6,026 bases of DNA from an uncultured Burkholderiales bacterium (lineage in GTDB: Bacteria > Pseudomonadota > Gammaproteobacteria > Burkholderiales > Burkholderiaceae_C), in assembly GCA_903856875.1 (NCBI GenBank), contig CAIODE010000408.1:1-6026 (forward strand), in the 5' to 3' direction. Made by a program: the position numbers and the translations under genes. The first letter of the stretch is position 1. Each line of letters starts with the position of its first letter. The notes below the pieces were generated by a model, which was not told where the DNA came from, made no database searches, and saw only the letters and a program-made list of their open reading frames with translations. Positions 1-5,916 of the stretch are shown here, piece after piece.

Positions 1-44
1 ACCAACTGGCGAATTCGCAATTGCTGTGTCATTTCTTGTGTCAT
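1..44 (-). CDS. Start of a further gene running off the left edge
   Basis: A minus-strand ATG at 42-44, 17 bases after the receptor B stop, opens a frame that stays open to the window edge and reads MTQEMTQQLRIRQL. A second in-frame ATG lies at 30-32. Orientation and spacing match the operon, so a downstream member is likely. No good Shine-Dalgarno is seen; AAGAA just before the second ATG is the closest. Fourteen residues are too few to assign a family. Confidence 0.45.
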   Translation of the reverse strand, partial: MTQEMTQQLRIRQL

Positions 45-48
45 TTTC
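25..48. repeat. Short tandem duplication, 12-base period
   Basis: Two copies (25-36 and 37-48) share TGTGTCATTT and differ only in their last two bases. On the minus strand the duplication spans the likely start of the left-edge gene, giving two in-frame ATGs and the peptide repeat MTQE-MTQQ. Chance cannot be excluded at this length. Confidence 0.5.
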
Positions 49-61
49 TACAGTCTTTTGT

Positions 62-1027
62 TTATTCAAGTTCAATCTTTTTATCTTGGATCACTTTTTT
101 CAAGTTGCGAATGTCTCGCTCGACACGCATTTTGAATTCATTCGGTGAACTGGCATTGGGTGAGCCCCCAAATGAAATGAGTTTTTGCTTCACATCCTCT
201 TGACTGAGAACCGCACGAAGCTCTTTGTTCAAACGCTCGACCAATTCGGGCGGTGTGTTGGCTGGTGCAGCGATGCCCAGCCATGATTCAAAAATCACCC
301 CAGGGTATTGATCAGCAATGGCGGGCACACCTTGAACAGGACTCCCACCAGGCGGTGAGGTCACGGCAATGGCTCTCACACGCTGGTCTTTTAAAAGCGA
401 AGCCGTCAATGTCATGGTATCAACCATGACATCTAAACGTCCTGCCAACAACTCCGTCATGGGGCCCGTGCCGCCCTTGAACGGAATGTGAGTCACTTGC
501 ACATTGGCATCGCCAAAAGCCCACTCTGCGGCCAGGTGCATGGCAGTGCCAATGCCAACAGATGAGTAGGTGTATTTGTTGGGTTCTGCTTTGGCCTTTT
601 GGATCAAGTCAGCATAAGACTTGATGGGCGAGTTGGGCGCGACGGTGAAAGCCAATGGGTAAGTTGTAATGGTGCTAACCCATGCCAGATCTTTGATGGG
701 ATCGAAGGGCAATGACTTTTTCATGGCTGCACCACTCGCATGCCCGCTGGGTACCAATAGCAGGGTGTAGCCATCACCCGGAGCACGCACCAACATCTCT
801 GTTGCGATGTTGCCGCCCGCGCCTGGTTTGTTGTCGACCACCACACTTTGTCCAATGCGGTCGCCCAATGACTTGGCAACGAGGCGGGCCACGATGTCCG
901 ATCCGCCGCCTGCAGGAAACCCCAGCAAAAGGCGAATGGGTTTTTGGGGCCAGTTGTCTTGTGCGCTAACCGTTGGCACAAGACCTAGGGTAAGGCTTAG
1001 CGCAAGCAAGAGTTTCAAGACCTTCAT
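62..1027 (-). CDS. Bug-family tripartite tricarboxylate transporter substrate-binding protein (receptor B)
   Basis: This is a second periplasmic TctC/Bug-type receptor, 321 residues long. The Sec signal peptide is MKVLKLLLALSLTLGLVPTV with probable cleavage after A22 (VSA|QDN). Canonical elements follow: WPQKPIRLLLGFPAGGGSD (26-44), DNKPGAGGNIA (65-75), RAPGDGYTLLL (81-91), GIGTAMHLAAE (158-168, with the family-typical H164 and E168), IPFKGGTGPM (181-190) and AGRLDVMVD (195-203). It is only distantly similar to receptor A at the other end of the cassette, so it is not a recent duplicate. The C-terminal tail lacks the tryptophan common in the family. Its ATG overlaps the FAH-gene stop as ATGA. 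The nearest AAGGA (1040-1044) is 12 bases away, so translation may rely on coupling. Bug receptors often lack a linked TctAB transporter, as here. Ligand unknown; a carboxylate handled by this operon is the reasonable inference. Confidence 0.95.
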   Translation of the reverse strand: MKVLKLLLALSLTLGLVPTVSAQDNWPQKPIRLLLGFPAGGGSDIVARLVAKSLGDRIGQSVVVDNKPGAGGNIATEMLVRAPGDGYTLLLVPSGHASGAAMKKSLPFDPIKDLAWVSTITTYPLAFTVAPNSPIKSYADLIQKAKAEPNKYTYSSVGIGTAMHLAAEWAFGDANVQVTHIPFKGGTGPMTELLAGRLDVMVDTMTLTASLLKDQRVRAIAVTSPPGGSPVQGVPAIADQYPGVIFESWLGIAAPANTPPELVERLNKELRAVLSQEDVKQKLISFGGSPNASSPNEFKMRVERDIRNLKKVIQDKKIELE

Positions 1028-1881
1028 GATGCGACGTCGTCCTTGATGGTGTTGCGCAAAATGCCAACTGCATCGACTTCAATTTCCACCACATCACCGG
1101 GTTTCATGAAAACTTGGGGTGTGCGTTTGTTGCCTACGCCGCCAGGCGTGCCGCTCACAATGACATCACCGGGTTCAAGCGGAATGAAGGTAGAGATGTA
1201 GGCAATTTGTCGTGGGATGCTGTGAATCATCATGTCTGTTGTGGCGCGTTGCAACTCAACACCATTTAAGCGGGTGCTGAGGGTCAAGGTTTGACCTGGT
1301 TTGATTTCATCGGCAGTGACCATCCAAGGGCCAAAGCCGCCAGTGCGCCAGAAATTTTTACCAGCAGTCCATTGCGTGGTGAAATTTTGCCAATCGCGCA
1401 CAGAGCCATCGTTGTAGCAAGAGTAGCCAGCAATGTGATTCCAAGCATCAGCCTCTGAAATACGGCGACCACCTTCACCAATAATGATGGCAATTTCGCC
1501 TTCGTAGTCGAGACGATGCGACTCTGGAGGCCGCATGATGTCTTGGCCGTGTCCGACTTGCGAAGAATTGACACGTGAAAAAATAGCTGGTTTTTCTGTG
1601 AGGTCACGACCTGTTTCTTTGACGTGGTCGTGGTAGTTCAAACCCACACACATGATTTTTTCTGGATTGGGAATGACTGGCAAAAGCGACAAGTCATCGA
1701 AAATCAAATCAGGTGTATTTTTGCTCAATGCTTCAGCCGCTTGCGCCAACATTTTTTTGGCAATCAGGGTTTTGAGATCGGGCGCTTCTGCGCCAAAGAT
1801 GGGGGTGAGGTTTAAAACCCTGTTGCCGTGAACTGCGCCATAGCATGCGGTGTTGTTAAGTAAGAAGCTAATGAGTCTCAT
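1024..1881 (-). CDS. Fumarylacetoacetate hydrolase (FAH)-family enzyme
   Basis: This is a 285-residue cytoplasmic enzyme of the FAH superfamily, which cleaves C-C bonds of, decarboxylates or tautomerises beta-diketo and 2-oxo acids. Members include fumarylpyruvate hydrolase, the HpaG-type isomerase/decarboxylase and dehydro-rhamnonate hydrolase. The N-terminal lead domain (1-70) is followed by VGLNYHDHV (79-87), then LDYEGEIAIII (124-134) with the metal ligands E127 and E129, YNDGSVRDWQ (156-165) with D158, QWTAGKNF (170-177), FGPWMVTADEI (183-193) and VSGTPGGVG (242-250), so the metal site is complete. It fits as the enzyme acting on the ring-cleavage product of the upstream VOC protein. It starts 15 bases after the VOC stop, with only a weak purine-rich stretch upstream. 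Its TGA overlaps the next ATG by four bases. Exact substrate not readable from the sequence. Confidence 0.93.
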   Translation of the reverse strand: MRLISFLLNNTACYGAVHGNRVLNLTPIFGAEAPDLKTLIAKKMLAQAAEALSKNTPDLIFDDLSLLPVIPNPEKIMCVGLNYHDHVKETGRDLTEKPAIFSRVNSSQVGHGQDIMRPPESHRLDYEGEIAIIIGEGGRRISEADAWNHIAGYSCYNDGSVRDWQNFTTQWTAGKNFWRTGGFGPWMVTADEIKPGQTLTLSTRLNGVELQRATTDMMIHSIPRQIAYISTFIPLEPGDVIVSGTPGGVGNKRTPQVFMKPGDVVEIEVDAVGILRNTIKDDVAS

Positions 1882-1896
1882 GGTAATTCTTTCAAG

Positions 1897-2472
1897 TTAA
1901 ACAGGGGTGTAGCCCATGCGGCTTGCCATCTCGGCTTGCCATGTTGAGCGCAATTGAAATTTGGGGCGTGAGCTGGCGATTTTTTCTGCATGCGCAAGAA
2001 TTGTCGCATCGTCGTCGTTCAGGTCGATGATTTCTCTGAGCGGTTGCTCGCAATACCAAGGCGTATCGACAAAGGCTTCAATCCGATTGCCCTCTGGGTC
2101 TCGGAAATAAATCGAAATGGCGTTGCCATGCGTGACGCAAAGCATTTCGGTGGTGCCAGTGTCTTGTTCAGCCAGTGCTTTGACTGCCCTCAACACATCC
2201 AATCCTTGCACACGAAACGAAATTTGGTTGATGGCATTGAAGCTCAGACCGTCTGGCTTGCCGCCAGCCAAAATAATTTGATGGTGCTCACTGGGATCGC
2301 GGCTGAGAAAAATCAAAGGGACTGTTCCCAACAAGCCGCGGTCTGTGATGGTGAAGCCTAAGACTGTTTGGTAGTAAAGGGCCATGCTGTCTGCATCGCG
2401 CACAAAAAAGCCCATGTGACTGAAGCTTAGGGCCGACTGCGCTTGAAGCAGAGGATGCTTGGCTTGGGTCAC
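1897..2472 (-). CDS. VOC-fold protein, candidate single-domain extradiol dioxygenase or isomerase
   Basis: This is a 191-residue vicinal-oxygen-chelate protein. It has one pair of beta-alpha-beta-beta-beta modules: SHMGFFVRDADSMALYYQTVLGF (18-40) opens the first, and NQISFRVQGLDVLRAVKAL (82-100) opens the second, which ends in YFRDPEGNRIEAF (122-134). Likely metal ligands are H19, H63 or H64 in SEHHQIIL, and E132, the His-His-Glu pattern of type I extradiol dioxygenases and related enzymes. About 55 residues follow the fold (WYCEQPLREI onward, 139-191). The start codon is GTG, directly abutting the preceding TAA. No later start is possible without losing the first metal-binding strand. The FAH-family gene 15 bases downstream fits a ring-cleavage then C-C hydrolysis order. 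Glyoxalase-like isomerase or epimerase activity is the alternative. Fold certain, reaction not. Confidence 0.88.
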   Translation of the reverse strand: MTQAKHPLLQAQSALSFSHMGFFVRDADSMALYYQTVLGFTITDRGLLGTVPLIFLSRDPSEHHQIILAGGKPDGLSFNAINQISFRVQGLDVLRAVKALAEQDTGTTEMLCVTHGNAISIYFRDPEGNRIEAFVDTPWYCEQPLREIIDLNDDDATILAHAEKIASSRPKFQLRSTWQAEMASRMGYTPV

Positions 2473-3075
2473 TTAAAAAGAACCCCGCTTGGCCAATGCA
2501 CTCAGAGGCTTGCGTGCATTGGGCGCTTCTCTTTCACGCAATGCATCGGGCAGAGTGGCGGCATCGCCGCGTTTGCCCACGGTTGCCAACATTTGCAAGG
2601 TGTGATCAGCGGGTAGGCCTAAGACTTGCGAACCAGCCACTTTGTCAAAGCCGCCAATGCCGTGCAGTGAAAAGCCATTCAGGTGCGCTTGCATGGCCAT
2701 GTAAGCCCAAGCGGCACCAGTGTCGAAAGCATGCATGCCATTGGGAACCAAGTCGGGCGTTCCCGCTTTTGCTGCCAATTGGTACGAAGCGATGGCCACC
2801 AAGGCGCCAGCCTTGCCGACCCACGCTTGGTTGTTGGGGTTCAATGTGGCAAACAGTGCATCCCATTGTGGGTCGTTGCGCAGCACCACTGCAAAACGCC
2901 AAGGTTGGGCGTTGTTGGAGGAGGGTGCCCACCGCGCGGCCTCCAGCATGCTCATGACATCGGCTTCAGAAATGACTTCGCCCGTATAGGCACGTGGGGA
3001 CCAACGCTCTGTAAATTGGGCGTCGATAGGGAAGTCTGCCTTGCGTGTGTTGGTCACGGGAGAGGGATGGCTCAT
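2473..3075 (-). CDS. Nitroreductase-family FMN oxidoreductase
   Basis: This is a 200-residue flavoprotein of the nitroreductase fold, the usual length for the family. These proteins bind FMN at a homodimer interface and pass electrons from NAD(P)H to nitro groups, quinones, enones or other acceptors. FMN-contact motifs are visible: ERWSPRAY (23-30, with R24, S26, R28) and ARWAPSSNNAQPWRF (47-61). The helix DTGAAWAYMAMQAHLNG (118-134) leads into LHGIGGFD (137-144), and the C-terminal RKPLSAL is the usual tail element. There is no signal peptide, so it acts in the cytoplasm. The start is ATG with AGGA nine bases upstream. Its TAA stop is followed immediately by the GTG of the VOC gene, so the two are co-translated. 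A nitroaromatic substrate is not implied: many family members act as general flavin reductases or enone/aldehyde reductases. The family is firm, the role in this pathway is inferred. Confidence 0.93.
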   Translation of the reverse strand: MSHPSPVTNTRKADFPIDAQFTERWSPRAYTGEVISEADVMSMLEAARWAPSSNNAQPWRFAVVLRNDPQWDALFATLNPNNQAWVGKAGALVAIASYQLAAKAGTPDLVPNGMHAFDTGAAWAYMAMQAHLNGFSLHGIGGFDKVAGSQVLGLPADHTLQMLATVGKRGDAATLPDALREREAPNARKPLSALAKRGSF

Positions 3076-3144
3076 TAAACAATTTCCTGCAGAAGATAAA
3101 AACGATATTGTGCTTGCTTTGATGTGAGCTGAAGTAGGGGTGTC
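3076..3144 (-). promoter_or_regulatory. Longest intergenic gap (69 bases) with ribosome binding site for the nitroreductase gene
   Basis: This is the only intergenic space in the window over 50 bases. On the minus strand it holds a usable AGGA (3085-3088) nine bases before the nitroreductase ATG. It is AT-richer towards that gene, but I see no convincing -35/-10 pair and no stem-loop with a T run. A secondary promoter is possible but not demonstrated. Confidence 0.4.
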
Positions 3145-4278
3145 TTAAGCTTTGGGGGCCAGTTGTGGCATGAGGCGCAAAGCATTGCCTCTGTCGATGG
3201 CCATGCGTTCTGCTTGAGTGAACTGTCTTTCAGCCAATCCGGTTCGAGTTTCTGCACCTAGGCGGTAAGGATAATCAGAGCCGTACATGATTTGGGAGAT
3301 TGGGATCAATTGACGCAAGGCCTGCATGGCGCCCTCGTGATGGCCCTGTGCGGTGTCGTAATAAAACTTCTGGACTTCTTTCAAAACACCATTGGGCAGC
3401 ACTTCCTTGGCTTGCTCTTTCATGTCCACCACTTGCCGGGTGAAGCGGCTCCAAAGGAAAGGCATGGTGCCGCCGCTGTGCGACCAAATCCAGCGAATGT
3501 CTGGAAATTTGTTGGCTGCGCCAGAGAACAACATGCTGGCAATGGTTCTGGTGGTGTCGGTTGCATACTCAAGCGACGAGTTAGGCAAGCCAGGTATGAG
3601 GTTGCGACAGCAATCGGGTTGCAGAGGGTGAACGTAAATCACAGCCTTGCGCCGGTTGAGTTCTTCCCAGATGGGCCAAAAATGCTTGTCGCCTAAATAC
3701 AGATCGCCATAGCTGGTCATCAAGCCAATGCCATCGGCTTTGAGGGTGTCGTAGGCATAGGTAATTTCTTTCAAGCTGCCTTCTACATCCATGAGAGGCA
3801 ATGTTGCAAAGGAGCCAAAGCGGCCTGGAAAATCACGTGACATTTGGGCCGCGTATTCGTTGGACTGTCTTGCAAGTCGAAGGTCAGTTGCGGTATTTTT
3901 AAAAAATGCACCGGGTTGAATCAGAGCCACCACAGAAGTTCTGATGTCATTTTTGTCCATGTCGTCAATGGACATTTGCGGCGTCCACCTTGGCACGCCG
4001 CCTACACCCATGCGCTTTAAATCTTCGGCATAAGAAGGCGGAACGATGTGATGGTGAATGTCGATGCGAGAGGATTTTGCGGGCGTGGCCGCACCGAAAA
4101 CATTGTCAATGGTTTGACAGCCTGCCATCGAAGCGCTAAGGCCGGCAGCCGTACCTGTGGCCAGCAAAGAAGAGAGAAAGCCGCGCCTTGTCGAACCCGT
4201 TGACGACGGGCTTTGTGCAGGGTCGCACAAACATGACATCTTGCTTGCCGAAAGAATTGAATTGACGGGTGTGCTCAT
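3145..4278 (-). CDS. Amidohydrolase-2 family (ACMSD/decarboxylase-like) metalloenzyme with Tat lipoprotein-type signal
   Basis: This is a 377-residue metal-dependent TIM-barrel protein of the amidohydrolase-2 group, which includes aminocarboxymuconate-semialdehyde decarboxylase (ACMSD) and resorcylate decarboxylase. Visible motifs are IDIHHH (72-77, ligands H75 and H77), VHPLQPD (216-222, H217), TTRTIASMLFSG (242-253), WSHSGGTMPFLWSR (265-278, H267, the acid/base His by analogy with ACMSD) and YGSDYP (332-337, D335). All key residues are present, so it looks active, probably as a decarboxylase or hydrolase of a cyclic or unsaturated acid. The odd part is the N-terminus: a long polar lead, STRRGFLSSLL (29-39), a weakly hydrophobic Ala/Gly/Ser stretch, then MAGC with Cys54. 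This is a twin-arginine signal followed by a lipobox-like site, so the folded metalloenzyme is probably exported and possibly lipid-anchored. Known relatives named here are cytoplasmic. The start is set by a strong Shine-Dalgarno and ATGA coupling to the SnoaL-like gene. The substrate is unknown. Confidence 0.92.
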   Translation of the reverse strand: MSTPVNSILSASKMSCLCDPAQSPSSTGSTRRGFLSSLLATGTAAGLSASMAGCQTIDNVFGAATPAKSSRIDIHHHIVPPSYAEDLKRMGVGGVPRWTPQMSIDDMDKNDIRTSVVALIQPGAFFKNTATDLRLARQSNEYAAQMSRDFPGRFGSFATLPLMDVEGSLKEITYAYDTLKADGIGLMTSYGDLYLGDKHFWPIWEELNRRKAVIYVHPLQPDCCRNLIPGLPNSSLEYATDTTRTIASMLFSGAANKFPDIRWIWSHSGGTMPFLWSRFTRQVVDMKEQAKEVLPNGVLKEVQKFYYDTAQGHHEGAMQALRQLIPISQIMYGSDYPYRLGAETRTGLAERQFTQAERMAIDRGNALRLMPQLAPKA

Positions 4279-4871
4279 GGGTTGCTCCTTAACCATTGTT
4301 GGGCTTCAAGTTTCAGTTTTACGCTTGCTTCGGATCTGGCGGTGGGCAGTTCAGGATTGACATTGCCACCATTGAAAGATTGGAGATAAGCCAAGTGGCG
4401 ATAACCTTCAGGAAAGCGCAAGAGTCGCTCGCTTGAAAGTTGAATAGCATCGCCAACGTGAACGGGCGACAGAGTGTCTTTGTCGTAGATGACATTGCGT
4501 TTGGCAATTCGCCATTGGCCATTGCGCTTTTCCACTCGATCGTAAAACACCCCTAGGCAATTGACATCAACAGCCACGGCATCTATTTTGCCACGCACCA
4601 AGATGGCCATGCGAGTTTGTGCAATCGCTTTCGTGCCAAACACCTCGACCACCGTACCACCTTGAAAATGCTGCGAACTTGAGCCTTTGCGCCAGGATTC
4701 TTGAATGGCGGAAATAAATGCTTCAAACGTGCCATGAAACCAAGTGGCGGTCATGGTGCCATTGGCATGGACGGTCTCTCGCAGTTTATCCCAGTCGCCT
4801 GTGTCACGGTACAAGGCCCAGCTCTGCACCAGCTCAGCAATTTCGAGTCTTTCTAAAAGGGCTTGTGACAT
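4275..4871 (-). CDS. SnoaL/NTF2-like (SnoaL_4-type) protein
   Basis: This is a 198-residue protein with the pattern of the SnoaL-like/NTF2 cone fold. An N-terminal helix leads into LYRDTGDWDKL (20-30), then a central part with QHFQGG (67-72), and strands ending GQWRIAKRNVIYD (118-130), the usual last strand of the domain. About 65 further residues extend past the fold. The fold hosts dehydratases, isomerases and hydroxylating-dioxygenase small subunits. Y21, D23 and H68 sit where scytalone-dehydratase-like members carry catalytic residues, but this is judged by eye. I chose the ATG at 4871 because MSQALLERLEIAELV is a typical family start and lies 22 bases after the preceding stop. An in-frame ATG at 4916 would add 15 residues and overlap the receptor gene, and neither start has a good Shine-Dalgarno. 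The stop codon overlaps the next gene's start (ATGA), implying translational coupling. The reaction is unknown. Confidence 0.85.
   Translation of the reverse strand: MSQALLERLEIAELVQSWALYRDTGDWDKLRETVHANGTMTATWFHGTFEAFISAIQESWRKGSSSQHFQGGTVVEVFGTKAIAQTRMAILVRGKIDAVAVDVNCLGVFYDRVEKRNGQWRIAKRNVIYDKDTLSPVHVGDAIQLSSERLLRFPEGYRHLAYLQSFNGGNVNPELPTARSEASVKLKLEAQQWLRSNP
4285..4290 (-). promoter_or_regulatory. Shine-Dalgarno AAGGAG fixing the amidohydrolase start
   Basis: On the minus strand AAGGAG lies six bases before the ATG at 4276-4278. It is the best ribosome binding site in the window. It decides the start in favour of this ATG, which also forms an ATGA overlap with the preceding stop, over an in-frame ATG at 4296 that would add MVKEQP. 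Confidence 0.85.
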
Positions 4872-4893
4872 GGAGAAGGTTTGTTGAAATGAA

Positions 4894-5871
4894 TTACTCT
4901 TGGGCAATGCCTGCATTTTTCAGAAGTCTAGGCCATTTGGCCACTTCCGATTTCAACATGCTTTCAGTTTCTGTGTTGTTCATCTGAACAATGCGGCCAC
5001 TGCCTTGCTGAAGTTTTTTGCGAACATCGGCCGATTGCATGGCTTTGTCAATTTCAAGCCGGAGTTTTTCAACAATGGCAGGGGGCGTTTTGGCAGGCGC
5101 AAACAAGCCAAACCAAGTTTCCATTTCCAAATCCATGGTGCCAGTTTCTAAAAGGGTCGGGATTTGCGGGCCATCGGGCGCACGTTGACGACTGGAGACC
5201 GCAAAAGCTTTCAATTGGTTGTTGTCCAAATAAGTTCGGGTGGTGGTTGTATTGTCAAAAAACAAATCAACGCGCCCACCCAGCAAATCCATGTAGACCG
5301 GTTGCGCTCCTTTGTAGGGAACCATTTGAATGTCGACATTGCCCATGCCTTTGATCAGTGAGGCCAAAATAAATTGGCCCGTGCCAGGACCACTGGTGCC
5401 GAAGTTCAGTTTGCCAGGATTGGCTTTTGCATAGGTCAACATGTCTTTCATGGTGTTGAATGGCAAATCTTTGCGGCCTACCAAGGTATATGAATGCGAA
5501 ACCACAATGCGCAGGGGTATGAAGTCAGTCAAAGGCTCGTAACCCGGATTCTTATAAAGGCCCGCATTCAAAGCCATGTTGGACAAGCCACCCACAATGA
5601 GGTGATAGCCGTCTGCTGGCGCTTTGGCAATGACTTGTGTGCCCGCCAAAGTGCCGCCGCCTGAACGATTTTCAACCACAAATTGCTGACCCATCTGCTC
5701 GGACAATTTGTTGCCCAAGACCCGTGCGACCAAGTCGAAGCCGCCACCTGCCGCTGAAGGTGCGACGACTCGAATGGGCTTGGTAGGGTAGTCTGAGCTG
5801 GCTTGCTGGGCCCATGTCGAAGAGCCTGAGGCCACAAAAACAGCCAGTGCAAGAAGAGTTTTTTTGAACAT
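4894..5871 (-). CDS. Bug-family tripartite tricarboxylate transporter substrate-binding protein (receptor A)
   Basis: This is a periplasmic solute receptor of the TctC/Bug family, which captures organic acids (carboxylates, sometimes aromatic acids) for TctAB-type secondary transporters or for sensing. The 325-residue length is normal. A Sec signal peptide is visible: FKK, then a hydrophobic stretch at residues 5-16, with probable cleavage after A21 (STWA|QQ). Family hallmarks follow in order: YPTKPIRVVAPSAAGGGFD (28-46), ENRSGGG (67-73), KAPADGYHL (83-91), GPGTG (161-165), VPYKGAQP (184-191) and GGRVDLFFD (198-206), with a typical C-terminal tail containing W313. The second binding loop reads GPGTGQFILAS, lacking the His and Glu that receptor B has in GIGTAMHLAAE, so the ligand probably differs. 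No strong Shine-Dalgarno sequence precedes the ATG. No TctA or TctB partner is in the window. The family call is firm; the ligand is unknown. Confidence 0.95.
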   Translation of the reverse strand: MFKKTLLALAVFVASGSSTWAQQASSDYPTKPIRVVAPSAAGGGFDLVARVLGNKLSEQMGQQFVVENRSGGGTLAGTQVIAKAPADGYHLIVGGLSNMALNAGLYKNPGYEPLTDFIPLRIVVSHSYTLVGRKDLPFNTMKDMLTYAKANPGKLNFGTSGPGTGQFILASLIKGMGNVDIQMVPYKGAQPVYMDLLGGRVDLFFDNTTTTRTYLDNNQLKAFAVSSRQRAPDGPQIPTLLETGTMDLEMETWFGLFAPAKTPPAIVEKLRLEIDKAMQSADVRKKLQQGSGRIVQMNNTETESMLKSEVAKWPRLLKNAGIAQE

Positions 5872-5916
5872 GTTGGAATAGAAATTGAAGAAAAATGAAT
5901 TGAGAAAACTTATGAA

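Noticed and set aside
1990..2361. Plus-strand open frame of 123 codons
   Set aside because: It is antisense to the VOC gene with no recognisable features.
2496..2957. Plus-strand open frame of 153 codons
   Set aside because: It lies entirely antisense to the nitroreductase gene, is rich in Cys, Arg and His as expected for a shadow frame, and shows no domain pattern.
3292..3696. Plus-strand open frame of 134 codons
   Set aside because: It is antisense inside the amidohydrolase gene, whose catalytic motifs fully explain the sequence.
4872..4916. Longer SnoaL-like protein starting at the ATG at 4914-4916
   Set aside because: It would add 15 residues without family resemblance, overlap receptor A by 23 bases, and has no Shine-Dalgarno. 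It remains possible but less likely.
5872..5916. AT-rich gap before receptor A with direct repeats of ATGAATT (5895-5901 and 5912-5918)
   Set aside because: Seven-base repeats in AT-rich sequence, one overlapping a stop codon, are expected by chance. No promoter pair or terminator hairpin was seen.
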